Source: Acidobacteriota bacterium (GTDB lineage Bacteria > Acidobacteriota > Blastocatellia > Pyrinomonadales > Pyrinomonadaceae). Taken from it: 10,277 nucleotides of DNA. Positions 1-5,683 of the stretch are shown in pieces. Below the pieces are notes generated by a model. That model saw only the letters and a list, made by a program, of their open reading frames with translations, made no database searches and was not told where the DNA came from. The position numbers were made by a program, and so were the translations under genes. The stretch covers positions 1 to 10,277 of the forward strand of contig JACCVS010000070.1 of assembly GCA_013698055.1 (NCBI GenBank). Reading direction: 5' to 3'. Numbering within the stretch: the first letter of the stretch is position 1; the number at the start of each line of letters is the position of its first letter.

Positions 1-36
1 CCTAAACTTCGTGTCCACTAAATCGGGTGAAGTTCA
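1..36. mobile_element. Probable terminal inverted repeat of an IS3-like insertion sequence lying left of the window
   Basis: Read on the minus strand from 36 down, the sequence starts TGAACTTCACCC and continues to GTGGACAC at about 18-11. Ends that start TGA and carry GTGGACA about 20 bases in are familiar from IS3-family elements. The methyltransferase reading frame keeps its family character up to this point and then runs into an unrelated tail and a TAG stop at 4-2. That is what an insertion would produce. Only the tip would lie in the window; the transposase and the other end would be to the left. No second copy of this end was seen in the window. The assignment rests on pattern memory and the disrupted gene, so it is tentative. 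Confidence 0.4.
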
Positions 37-475
37 GATGTGCCAGAATCGCCAGTGCTGCTGAGACCTGCTTATCAAACCAGTAATTACGATTATCAAA
101 ATCGGGTGGTGTGGCGCGTGCGCGTAGAGCCGAAGACACCTTTCTTGATTTGAGCGCAGCTATATCTTTAGTCGCCTTCTTGTATATTGTTTCGTATGCT
201 TGCTCAACCCATCCATCTTGTAGTTTGCTGGACTTTACTTGTGCAATCAATCTAGCTAACGGGTCAATATCATATCCAACCGCGTGGCGACCCATCAGCT
301 TGGCCTCGACGAGAGTCGTGCCGCTACCCGTCATCGGGTCCAACACAATCTCCCCAGGCTTGGAGTAATAATGCAACCCGTAATTAACTAATTGCGGGGG
401 GCACTTAGCCGCATAAGCATGAAGTCCGTGAGTAGCGTAAAGTGTATTATGAGCAGCGAAATCGAGGTCAGGCAT
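2..475 (-). pseudogene. DNA methyltransferase, N-terminal fragment truncated at its 3' end
   Basis: This is the N-terminal part of an N4-cytosine/N6-adenine type DNA methyltransferase. Residues 24-54 contain KCPPQLV, then SKPGEIVLDPMTGSGTT. The DPMTGSGTT stretch (46-54) is the S-adenosylmethionine-binding motif I, and GYDIDP (67-72) follows as the next strand. The motif order puts the catalytic (D/S/N)PP(Y/F) motif IV downstream of motif I, and the 157-residue ORF ends without it. Relatives are usually several hundred residues long. The last residues (from about 148) do not look like the family and coincide with the probable IS end, followed by TAG. The ATG at 475 lies five codons after an in-frame TAA, and AAAGG precedes it at modest distance. 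The fragment is almost certainly inactive. No restriction endonuclease partner is visible. Confidence 0.75.
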
Positions 476-661
476 GAGGACCTTTGCACCTTAAACCAAG
501 TCTCATTTCCGAACTCGCGAATTATGTATGTATTGCTAGATTTATACAAGCATAAGCCATCGGACTCCGACCAAGTATGTGGTATGTTGGCAACGAATCA
601 GACCCGCGCAAGAACCAGAAATTTGTTACTCTCGAAACCATCCAATAATTGGGTGCAGGTA

Positions 662-692
662 TCTGGTGCTTCCAGACCAGGGGTTTAACCCC
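662..692. other. Two adjacent small inverted repeats downstream of the HigA-like gene
   Basis: GGGGTT-T-AACCCC (680-692) is a perfect 6-bp stem overlapping the stop codon of the minus-strand antitoxin gene. Beside it, TCTGG-TGCTT-CCAGA (662-676) forms a second 5-bp stem. GGTATC also occurs on both sides (658-663 and 697-702). Neither hairpin has a T-run on the minus strand, so a classical intrinsic terminator is unsupported. They may still act as an RNA 3' end. The rest of the gap from 476 to 661 shows nothing recognisable. Confidence 0.3.
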
Positions 693-943
693 TATATGGT
701 ATCCTGCTGCTCTTGCCGCAGCTCATAAGATTTTTGCAGATTGAGCCACAGTTCCGCTCCCGTTCCAAACCACTGCCCTAAGCGCAAGGCAGTATCAGCG
801 GTAATCGCGCGCTGGCCCTTGATGATCTGCGTGATCCGGTTGGTTGGAACATGCAGGATGTGCGCCAGTTCCGCCGCGCTGATGCCGATCTCCTTCAGCT
901 CGTCGGCGAGAATTTCTCCCGCATGGATGGATGTGCGTGCCAT
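692..943 (-). CDS. higA: HigA/VapI-family XRE antitoxin, orphan
   Basis: This 83-residue protein has the signature of the HigA-type addiction-module antidote family. It starts with an IHAGEILADEL segment (6-16), followed by a five-helix Cro/C1 HTH with SAAELAHILHVPTNRITQIIKG (22-43) and a closing ALRLGQWFGTGAELWLNLQ helix pair (52-70). Members bind and neutralise a HigB/RelE-type mRNA-cleaving toxin and repress their own operon. Length and layout are complete for the family. A purine-rich GAAGAG/AAAAGAA stretch precedes the ATG. The usual partner, a roughly 90-codon higB just upstream, is absent: the 150 bp before the start and the next ORF show no RelE-like features. It is therefore an orphan antitoxin or a solitary regulator. 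Family membership is firm, while an antitoxin function here is not shown. Confidence 0.85.
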   Translation of the reverse strand: MARTSIHAGEILADELKEIGISAAELAHILHVPTNRITQIIKGQRAITADTALRLGQWFGTGAELWLNLQKSYELRQEQQDTI

Positions 944-968
944 TTCTTTTCACTCTTCTAATGGTAAT

Positions 969-989
969 CTGTCATGTTACGATTGACAG
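969..989. promoter_or_regulatory. Inverted repeat CTGTCA-N9-TGACAG, candidate operator of the HigA-like gene
   Basis: Two perfect 6-bp half-sites (969-974 and 984-989) lie 26 bp upstream of the antitoxin ATG. Their centres are 15 bp apart, about one and a half helical turns. HigA-type proteins bind palindromes in their own promoter, so autoregulation is a reasonable guess. The plus-strand half also reads TTGACA (983-988), but no plausible -10 or gene follows on that strand. No strong minus-strand -35/-10 pair could be assigned. Confidence 0.4.
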
Positions 990-1093
990 CTTCGGGGCTA
1001 GTTTTATCTCTATCTCAGCATGAGAATAAGCGTGGCCAAAACCCTCTTATAAAGGCAAATTTAAATGCAACTTAAAGCATTGTGTTGAATCGT

Positions 1094-1645
1094 TTACTCC
1101 GGCTTTCTCTGGAACGAATCAACGGGCAAGATGTCGGCGAGGATGCTCAACTCTTCCGAGAAGTCTAAGGGAGGTCTTGCGTGAATACCCGCTCCACTTT
1201 TCGCCCCCTCATCTTCTGGCAGAGGGGGCGGATGCGCTGCATCGCCTGGCCGATCAATATACCCTTTCTCATCCTCTTCATTGCCCTCAATATGACCAAT
1301 GAACGGTAATGAATGTTTCGTCTTTCCGGCGCTCGGCGGCGAGTTCCATACACCTTTATTTTGCGGCATCTTTTCCACCCGCGTCCCCCGTTTTTGACTG
1401 CGCTTCTTTGTCTTTGTTCGACGCTTTTTAGCAATGATTTTTCGTGACGAGATTCCCGCCGAAACTTTCGCTGAAGCGGCGCGGCACGCGGGCGCGCTGA
1501 GGCCGCAACGCGCACGCAAGAAGGCCGATTCCGTCTGATCTCCAAAGCCCGCAGCTTCGCGTAACGGCGTGAAGACCTGCTCGTATTCATCCTCGCGCAG
1601 CAACATCTGCACGACCATCCAACCGTCTTTGCGCTTTGTCGCCAT
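1094..1645 (-). CDS. Hypothetical Lys/Arg-rich protein with a possible DNA-binding N-terminus
   Basis: This 183-residue protein is not recognised. Residues 9-49 (WMVVQMLLREDEYEQVF, then AAGF...ESAFLRARCGL) resemble the strand-helix-helix pattern of plasmid-type ribbon-helix-helix or MobC-like accessory proteins, but only loosely. Residues 69-91 are extremely basic (KKRRTKTKKRSQKR). The second half is Pro-, Gly- and acid-rich and looks disordered, ending in a short amphipathic segment (162-178). No signal peptide or membrane segment is present. The ATG at 1645 has AAGAGG about 13 bases upstream, a long spacing. A competing 141-codon frame inside it (1590-1165) consists mostly of Arg and Lys and is judged a shadow. 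The gene lies in the same orientation as the orphan antitoxin, 150 bp away. Confidence 0.5.
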   Translation of the reverse strand: MATKRKDGWMVVQMLLREDEYEQVFTPLREAAGFGDQTESAFLRARCGLSAPACRAASAKVSAGISSRKIIAKKRRTKTKKRSQKRGTRVEKMPQNKGVWNSPPSAGKTKHSLPFIGHIEGNEEDEKGYIDRPGDAAHPPPLPEDEGAKSGAGIHARPPLDFSEELSILADILPVDSFQRKPE

Positions 1646-1651
1646 GCTTTT

Positions 1652-1846
1652 TCAGATACCTCTTGCGGGCTGCTTTTCTTGACTTAAAATTGCGAGATAA
1701 AAGCTATCCATACTGACCACTTGCCCCGCTCTTGGAGAAGAATAATTCGGGTTCTTTATGTGCCCCATTTCCCGTGTGATCTCGTCCCTTGATCGGGTCG
1801 GTGACGCTTCTCTATTCACCACTTTCCGTTCGTGATTAACGGGCAA
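1652..1846 (-). CDS. Doubtful small ORF upstream of the Lys/Arg-rich protein
   Basis: This reading frame has a TTG start at 1846, or 38 codons if the internal ATG at 1768 is used. Neither start has a clear Shine-Dalgarno sequence. The product (ending SFYLAILSQEKQPARGI) has no recognisable domain. It ends two codons before the ATG at 1645 and is in the same frame as that gene, so it could be leader sequence or part of an older, longer gene split by the TGA at 1654-1652. It is included only because it is open and adjacent. Confidence 0.15.
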   Translation of the reverse strand: MPVNHERKVVNREASPTRSRDEITREMGHIKNPNYSSPRAGQVVSMDSFYLAILSQEKQPARGI

Positions 1847-2400
1847 TTATTTACCCCCAGCCACGATTACTTTAGCACATCGTGTGCTCTCGTAGAACGA
1901 AGAAGAAATGTGACATATTGCAGGGCCAATTATTGGCGCATTACAAAGCACCTCCAGTTGCTCGTAGAACGTATTATCGAGACAAGCGATAATTTGCAAA
2001 AGGTCCGTTTGAATGGTTCAGTGCAGGTGGAAGGTGTCATGAATACGCATCTTATTTATTTTCAATACATTGGAGGCTTACAAAGGTAAATTACCACTGA
2101 TTTTCGCTAACCTATGAGACTTTCTATATTAAAATCAGCAATTTACAAGGACTTTCAGGTAAACGCTTGTAATTTTGACGGAAGTTTGGTAATTACAATA
2201 AGGCGGCTGAAAATGGCGCCGCTGAGAGACAGTTTATCCTCACGCAATTTGATTGGCTTCTGAGCGGATTTTCAAGCCGCAATAACACATACATTTTCTC
2301 ATCTTGTTTTTAGACGCCGTCCCCTATACAGGCCGCTCCTCAACGCTGCACTTGAAGCAATTCATACCCACAAATCCGCCTTCCAGGAGATGACTTTAAC
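1847..2400. other. AT-rich gap of about 550 bp with repeated TTACAA words
   Basis: No convincing gene lies here. An 85-codon GTG-started plus-strand frame (1832-2089) lacks a ribosome binding site and domain features. The word TTACAA occurs at 1941, 2078, 2143 and 2193, usually followed by (A)GG, and in reverse as TTGTAA at 2167. Two of these form a perfect 8-bp inverted repeat, TTGTAATT (2167-2174) and AATTACAA (2191-2198), with a 16-bp spacer. An 11-bp direct repeat, CTCGTAGAACG, occurs at 1889 and 1961. The pattern suits binding sites for a DNA-binding protein, possibly the ribbon-helix-helix-like product encoded from 2401. Confidence 0.35.
2304..2330 (+). promoter_or_regulatory. Weak candidate sigma-70 promoter for the gene at 2401
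   Basis: TTGTTT (2304-2309) and TATACA (2325-2330) are separated by 15 bp, which is shorter than ideal. A transcript from here would have a leader of about 65 nt. The leader contains an excellent Shine-Dalgarno, AGGAGA (2385-2390), 10 nt before the ATG. Confidence 0.25.
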
Positions 2401-3129
2401 ATGACAACCGACACCCGCCGCCCACAGGTTATTAGCAAAGCACCGACACAAACTAAGCTCTTCAAAACTGACCGTGACAAGATCGCTGCCCTCGTGGAGG
2501 ATCGCATGTACGACACGGCGTCCGACGCTGTACGCGAACTCGTGAACGAGGCTCTACGCCACCGGCGCACGCAAGCACTAGGGAGAGATAAGGCGATGTA
2601 TGCCGTTGCCAAAGAACTAGAGATAGGCGTGTATGAGGGCACAAAGCCGCTGATGGAGCAGGTGGCTCAGGTTGACCGCCGCATCCGCGACGATCTCAAT
2701 CACCGTAATGAAACAATGAACGAAACGATGAAGGATTTGGTTGAGCGGATCAGCCATCTTGAGCGGCAGTCCAAACACCACGCATCAAAGGTCAACCGGC
2801 TGCTCGAAATCTCCGTCATTTGCTACGGCATTTTGCGTCACTACGTGTTGGGATTGTTCGTCATCCGACTGACTAAAACCAAGTTCGAGGATTACGCCGC
2901 AGGCTTCAAAAAAAGGCTGTCGATTTTTCGCTGGAGCATGAAGTCAAGTAACTTCCTGCTGGATGGCGAGTACGAGCGGCTGGCCGAAGAGTTCGCGAGA
3001 TCGCTGGAGGAAGCCACATCGGTGACTTACCCGCAGTCCAATTGGCAACAGGCTGCCGCGCAGGAGCAGGAACCACCCGTGCTAACCGATAAGCCATTCG
3101 ATGTCCCCGAAGATTTTCCGCGGTGGTAA
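2401..3129 (+). CDS. Ribbon-helix-helix-like, coiled-coil protein of unknown function
   Basis: This 242-residue protein is not recognised as a named family. Residues 17-55 (QTKLFKTDRDKIAALVED, then TASDAVRELVNEALRHRR) have the strand-helix-helix spacing of MetJ/Arc-type DNA-binding proteins such as plasmid partition or antitoxin regulators. Residues 84-135 are charged and helical with heptad-like spacing (VAQVDRRIRDDLNHRNETMNE, then LVERISHLERQ) and probably form a coiled coil. Residues 133-156 (RLLEISVICYGIL, then LGLFVI) are hydrophobic and could be a membrane or oligomerisation segment, interrupted by RHY. The C-terminal third is charged and ends in a Pro/Glu-rich tail. The start is supported by AGGAGA at 10-nt spacing. 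Its place in the island suggests a DNA-maintenance or regulatory role, but this is inference. Confidence 0.65.
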   Translation: MTTDTRRPQVISKAPTQTKLFKTDRDKIAALVEDRMYDTASDAVRELVNEALRHRRTQALGRDKAMYAVAKELEIGVYEGTKPLMEQVAQVDRRIRDDLNHRNETMNETMKDLVERISHLERQSKHHASKVNRLLEISVICYGILRHYVLGLFVIRLTKTKFEDYAAGFKKRLSIFRWSMKSSNFLLDGEYERLAEEFARSLEEATSVTYPQSNWQQAAAQEQEPPVLTDKPFDVPEDFPRW

Positions 3130-3131
3130 GA

Positions 3132-3180
3132 GGGGGCACCGATACCTGCTTTAGCGTCTGCCCCGCGCTGATGATGCGGG
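3132..3180. terminator. Overlapping hairpins between convergent genes
   Basis: In the 63-bp gap between convergent genes, GGGGCA (3133-3138) pairs with TGCCCC (3159-3164). CCCGC (3162-3166) can instead pair with GCGGG (3176-3180) around a 9-nt loop. The two stems share bases and are mutually exclusive. No T-run follows on either strand, so the call as a bidirectional transcription end rests on position and GC-rich stems only. Confidence 0.3.
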
Positions 3181-3192
3181 CCTCTCCAACTG

Positions 3193-3639
3193 CTATTCAA
3201 GGGCTGTCGGCCAGAGGTGATAGCGCCGGCCTTCTGTGCTGCCCGAAGCGTGCGCCAGCGGGGTGATCAATTGTTGCATTGAGAGGCGACGCAGCACGTT
3301 CTGCGCCGTGCGGCGGCTCACCTGACATGACTCGCTAATTTCGCGCACGGCGACCGCTGTGGTGGTATTGCCGTCACCTTCGACAACCTTAGAGCGCAAA
3401 TGGCGGAGCACCACCCAGTCAACGGATCGAAGCCGTCCGTCTGGGCGCGGCAGGCGCCACGAGGCGCTAACGTTAGAACTCTCCGCAGAAGGGGGCGGGC
3501 ACTTCTGTCGGTAGAAGTCACCTTCGGGCGGTTGCCCGGTAGCCTCCCCTATGACTACCGACGAATGATTGTCGTTGTCACTCTCTTCACACTGAAGGAA
3601 AATAATAGCCGTACACGTCCGGCTTTTGCTGCTCACCAT
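3193..3639 (-). CDS. Winged helix-turn-helix DNA-binding protein
   Basis: The C-terminal half (residues 72-143) of this 148-residue protein reads as a winged helix. It has SVDWVVLRHLRSKV as helix 1, VAVREISESCQ as helix 2, VSRRTAQNVLRRLSMQQLI as recognition helix plus turn (107-125), and a wing ending EGRRYHL (136-142). The pattern is like GntR/MarR or replication-initiator winged helices, with no effector domain. Residues 1-60 are low in predicted structure and rich in Ser, Pro and Cys. The ATG at 3639 has a strong GAGGAG nine bases upstream, which supports the full-length start. The gene lies 101 bp downstream of the secreted-protein gene on the same strand and converges on the gene ending at 3129. 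It is likely a transcriptional regulator of the island, target unknown. Confidence 0.6.
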   Translation of the reverse strand: MVSSKSRTCTAIIFLQCEESDNDNHSSVVIGEATGQPPEGDFYRQKCPPPSAESSNVSASWRLPRPDGRLRSVDWVVLRHLRSKVVEGDGNTTTAVAVREISESCQVSRRTAQNVLRRLSMQQLITPLAHASGSTEGRRYHLWPTALE

Positions 3640-3740
3640 TATCCGGCGCTCCTCTGTATTAATTGCAGCATTCGATGGGTACTAAACTGCCCCAATCTGA
3701 TATCGCTGCCCTATGCTTTCCCTCATAGCGGTCGGCCTAC

Positions 3741-4334
3741 CTATTGCGGCTGCGGTTCGCCCGTCACACGGAAGGAATCTAAGAATCGGCGGCAGAGGCT
3801 GGCGTCCGCCTTCTTGTCGGGGATGAGCGAGGCGCACGTCAAAATATACTGCCTGCCGTGGCGCACCACGTCCCGTTCTATGTAGTGTAGACTTCCGGCA
3901 GCGTTACTTTTCATCGGCGACCAAGTCTCTTGCTCATACACATTCCTATGCACCAGTTCCGCGCGCACCACCGTCCAGCCCCGCTCCCTCGCGTGTTCTA
4001 ACATCTCCCGGCGGAAATCGAGGGGCAGTTGATTCCCCTCGCGGCTGCCCGGATCAAGACCCGTGTCTATGAAATGAAGTCGAAACGTCAGGCCATCTTT
4101 CACCAGCACATAGTTGCGTGCGGTGCCTCCTGGTGCTTCATTGTCGCTCATGCGCTTGGGTGCTGAAGGGAACTCCACCACGAAATCTCTATCCGGCCCG
4201 GCGAAGATATACCAACGGGGGGCTGTGGGCGCGGGTCGGGGATGCGGCAACGGCCTTCCAGCGTGAGTTTGCGCCAGCGCGCTGATCGTTAGCAAAAGGA
4301 CGGCTGCGAGAAGGCGGCTCAGGATGCCTATCAT
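3741..4334 (-). CDS. Secreted (Sec signal peptide) protein of unknown function
   Basis: The frame is open from 4493, but the ATG at 4334 is chosen because AAGGAG lies 9 nt before it and because it starts a clean signal peptide. Residues 1-25 are MIGILSRLLAAVLLLTISAL followed by AQTHAG, with likely cleavage after ALA (21). The mature protein begins with a Pro-rich linker (28-39), then WYIFAGPDRDFVVEFPSAPKR (41-61), a NYVLVKDGLTFRLHFIDTG strand pair (74-92), a charged helix (106-119) and a C-terminal domain with Cys167 and Cys181, which could pair in the periplasm. Small secreted proteins with this 'x-F..PD..F.VEFP.xP' opening are common in Acidobacteriota. I know no function for them. It is divergent from the XRE gene, with a 268-bp shared upstream region, so co-control is possible. 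Confidence 0.65.
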   Translation of the reverse strand: MIGILSRLLAAVLLLTISALAQTHAGRPLPHPRPAPTAPRWYIFAGPDRDFVVEFPSAPKRMSDNEAPGGTARNYVLVKDGLTFRLHFIDTGLDPGSREGNQLPLDFRREMLEHARERGWTVVRAELVHRNVYEQETWSPMKSNAAGSLHYIERDVVRHGRQYILTCASLIPDKKADASLCRRFLDSFRVTGEPQPQ

Positions 4335-4493
4335 GAATTTCTCTCCTTCAAAGCTGTTATCCCACGTGAGGCTGTAGCGTCCGGTCAGGCCGTCTGCTAT
4401 CTTGTGCTCGTCTTCTTTGAGATTCACCGATGACACGAGTGCGAAGCGGGATGGCGTAGGCGATGTGCGCCGCATGGAAGTTTGACCGAACAC

Positions 4494-4504
4494 TTCCGGC
4501 GGAA
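4494..4504. promoter_or_regulatory. Short palindrome TTCCG-G-CGGAA
   Basis: This is a perfect 5+1+5 inverted repeat in the divergent region between the secreted-protein and XRE genes, 20 bp left of the larger palindrome at 4524-4541. It may be a second operator. It is too short to be secure alone. Confidence 0.25.
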
Positions 4505-4523
4505 CAAATCACAAGACACATAA

Positions 4524-4541
4524 TATGGATATTTATCCATA
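4524..4541. promoter_or_regulatory. Perfect 18-bp palindrome, probable operator of the XRE regulator
   Basis: TATGGATA-TT-TATCCATA has two exact 8-bp arms and lies 61 bp before the XRE start codon, in the 268-bp region shared with the divergent secreted-protein gene. It overlaps a -10-like TAATAT (4521-4526), so a bound dimer could block transcription. XRE proteins bind such palindromes as dimers, so autorepression is the simplest reading. No good -35 was seen. Confidence 0.5.
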
Positions 4542-4602
4542 GCTGCAAGTCCTATGCTCCCTCTTTTAGCCGGCATGGTGTTTTTCCATCAGGAGGTTAC
4601 TG

Positions 4603-4914
4603 ATGGGCAGAGCATCGCGCCGCAGGCCGAAGCGTCTGGCTGAGAAGTTACTTACGATTCGACAGGCATTAAACCTGTCTCAGTCGGAGATGGCATTTCG
4701 ATTAGGCTGCGAAGGAGAATTGACTGCGAACCACATCTCGAAGTTTGAACTGGACAGGCACGAGCCGTCGCTGCCAGTGCTGCTCTCTTACGCGCGGATG
4801 ATGGGCGTTTCGACCGACGTGTTAATTGATGACAAACTTGACCTACCAGCGAAGCTGTTAAGCGCGACTAAGTCCAACAGCATCAGGCGTTCTGCCCCAA
4901 GAGGGCGGCGGTAG
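4603..4914 (+). CDS. XRE-family HTH transcriptional regulator
   Basis: This 103-residue protein is nearly all one Cro/C1-type HTH domain. Helix 1 is RLAEKLLTIRQALN (11-24), and helices 2-3 are SQSEMAFRLGCEGELTANHISKFEL (26-50). It then continues EPSLPVLLSYARMMGVSTDVLIDDKLDLP (54-82). The last segment is the usual 'P.L.VLL.YAR...V..D.LIDD.LDLP' ending of a regulator family abundant in Acidobacteriota and some Cyanobacteria. A basic tail (83-103) follows. The start is fixed by a perfect AGGAGG six bases upstream. A 5-residue insertion-like stretch (CEGEL) lies at the turn. It stands upstream of the excisionase-like and integrase genes in the same orientation, a classic position for a repressor of an integrative element. 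Its targets are not shown. Confidence 0.85.
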   Translation: MGRASRRRPKRLAEKLLTIRQALNLSQSEMAFRLGCEGELTANHISKFELDRHEPSLPVLLSYARMMGVSTDVLIDDKLDLPAKLLSATKSNSIRRSAPRGRR

Positions 4915-5340
4915 TAATCCTTCAACTATCCACTGTTTAGAACAATCAGCCTTACATTCCGCCGTCCGTTAGCCTCACCGATCCCTAGTTAAAATCACAG
5001 TTTTAGGTCTCAATGACCTAAGGCAAATCCTTAAGAACTACGACATATTGTATTGAAAATAAAGGTGGGTACAATATATTGACATCGCCAATACTTTTAC
5101 TCTTAAATGGTTAGCAGAGTCAGGGTTCCGGCTCATTTGGTGAGGTACTACCTTTTCAGGAAAGTGCAGGCCGTCTGAAAACTCAAGGCACCTCATTTCA
5201 TGCTTGGAGCCGCCACGTTCTCTGATCAAGCCGCTCCCAATAAAGAGGTCAAAGTCCTTACCCGAGGGTCGAATCTATTGGAAGAGCTACGGATGCCTGC
5301 TGATTACACAAAGCTACTGATGAACAGGAGAGAGATAGTT
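4915..5340. other. Regulatory gap of 426 bp between the XRE and excisionase-like genes
   Basis: No gene is supported here. The frame of the downstream HTH protein stays open back to an ATG at 5200, but without a ribosome binding site. The gap holds a 7-bp stem, TTAGGTC-TCAAT-GACCTAA (5003-5021, extendable by two G-T pairs), the paired sites and promoter at 5045-5108, and AGGTA-C-TACCT (5143-5153). If transcription starts near 5115, the leader is about 225 nt, long enough to matter for control. Confidence 0.4.
5045..5108 (+). promoter_or_regulatory. Candidate promoter with an upstream paired operator for the xis-int unit
   Basis: ATATTGTA (5045-5052) and TACAATAT (5070-5077) are exact 8-bp inverted arms, 25 bp centre to centre. 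The right arm overlaps a self-complementary CAATATATTG (5072-5081). That in turn overlaps TTGACA (5079-5084), a perfect -35. TTAAAT (5103-5108) is a usable -10 at 18-bp spacing. A protein bound to the arms would cover the -35, which suits repression or activation of the excisionase/integrase genes. Confidence 0.45.
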
Positions 5341-5604
5341 GTGTCAACGAATGAAGCCCACAATGGTGAACTGATTGAAAGACTGATCCGCCATATCGTC
5401 GAGAAGATTCTAGATGAACGCATACCCGCAACTACACCCCCACAACCGGAAACCTATTTGACCATAAAACAGGCGTCTTTGCGTTCCGACATCCCTGAGC
5501 AGACGTTGCGCAAATGGATCAGCCAGAAACGCATCGCTGTGTACCGCGCCGCAGGTCGAAGCGTGCGTGTCCGTCTCTCTGACATTTTGAAGGAAGAAGA
5601 TTGA
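5341..5604 (+). CDS. Excisionase-like HTH protein
   Basis: I choose the GTG at 5341 over the ATGs at 5200, 5293 and 5320, because AGGAGA lies nine bases before it and the others lack a ribosome binding site. The product is 87 residues. Residues 10-27 form an amphipathic helix (ELIERLIRHIVEKILDER). Residues 39-86 are a MerR-like winged HTH of the helix_turn_helix_17/Xis type: YLTIKQASLRSDIPEQTLRKW, then RIAVYRAAGRSVRVRLSDILK. The family binds DNA next to recombination sites, directing excision, or acts as a small regulator. It ends 79 bp before the integrase in the same orientation, consistent with co-transcription. A role as recombination directionality factor is inferred from this neighbour and the small size. 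Confidence 0.75.
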   Translation: MSTNEAHNGELIERLIRHIVEKILDERIPATTPPQPETYLTIKQASLRSDIPEQTLRKWISQKRIAVYRAAGRSVRVRLSDILKEED

Positions 5605-5683
5605 TGTTTCTCATAAAGATGATTATGATGCGCTACCACGCTTCAAAAGGCTGTGAACCTTTCACAAGAAAGGAGTCACAGTG

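Noticed and set aside
392..688. 98-codon plus-strand ORF
   Set aside because: It overlaps the methyltransferase start and the intergenic gap, and has no ribosome binding site or recognisable domain.
944..1093. Remnant of a higB toxin upstream of the antitoxin
   Set aside because: No RelE-like sequence could be read in the minus-strand upstream segment.
1165..1590. 141-codon minus-strand ORF in another frame of the Lys/Arg-rich gene
   Set aside because: It is almost entirely Arg/Lys/Ser as expected of a shadow frame. The 1645 start has a better context and a structured N-terminus.
1832..2089. 85-codon plus-strand ORF in the AT-rich gap
   Set aside because: It has a GTG start without a ribosome binding site and no domain pattern, and it spans repeated TTACAA words.
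4335..4493. N-terminal extension of the secreted protein to 4493
   Set aside because: The 53 extra residues would bury the signal peptide. AAGGAG precedes the ATG at 4334 instead.
5200..5340. 47-residue N-terminal extension of the excisionase-like protein
   Set aside because: None of the upstream ATGs has a Shine-Dalgarno, while the GTG at 5341 has AGGAGA at nine bases.
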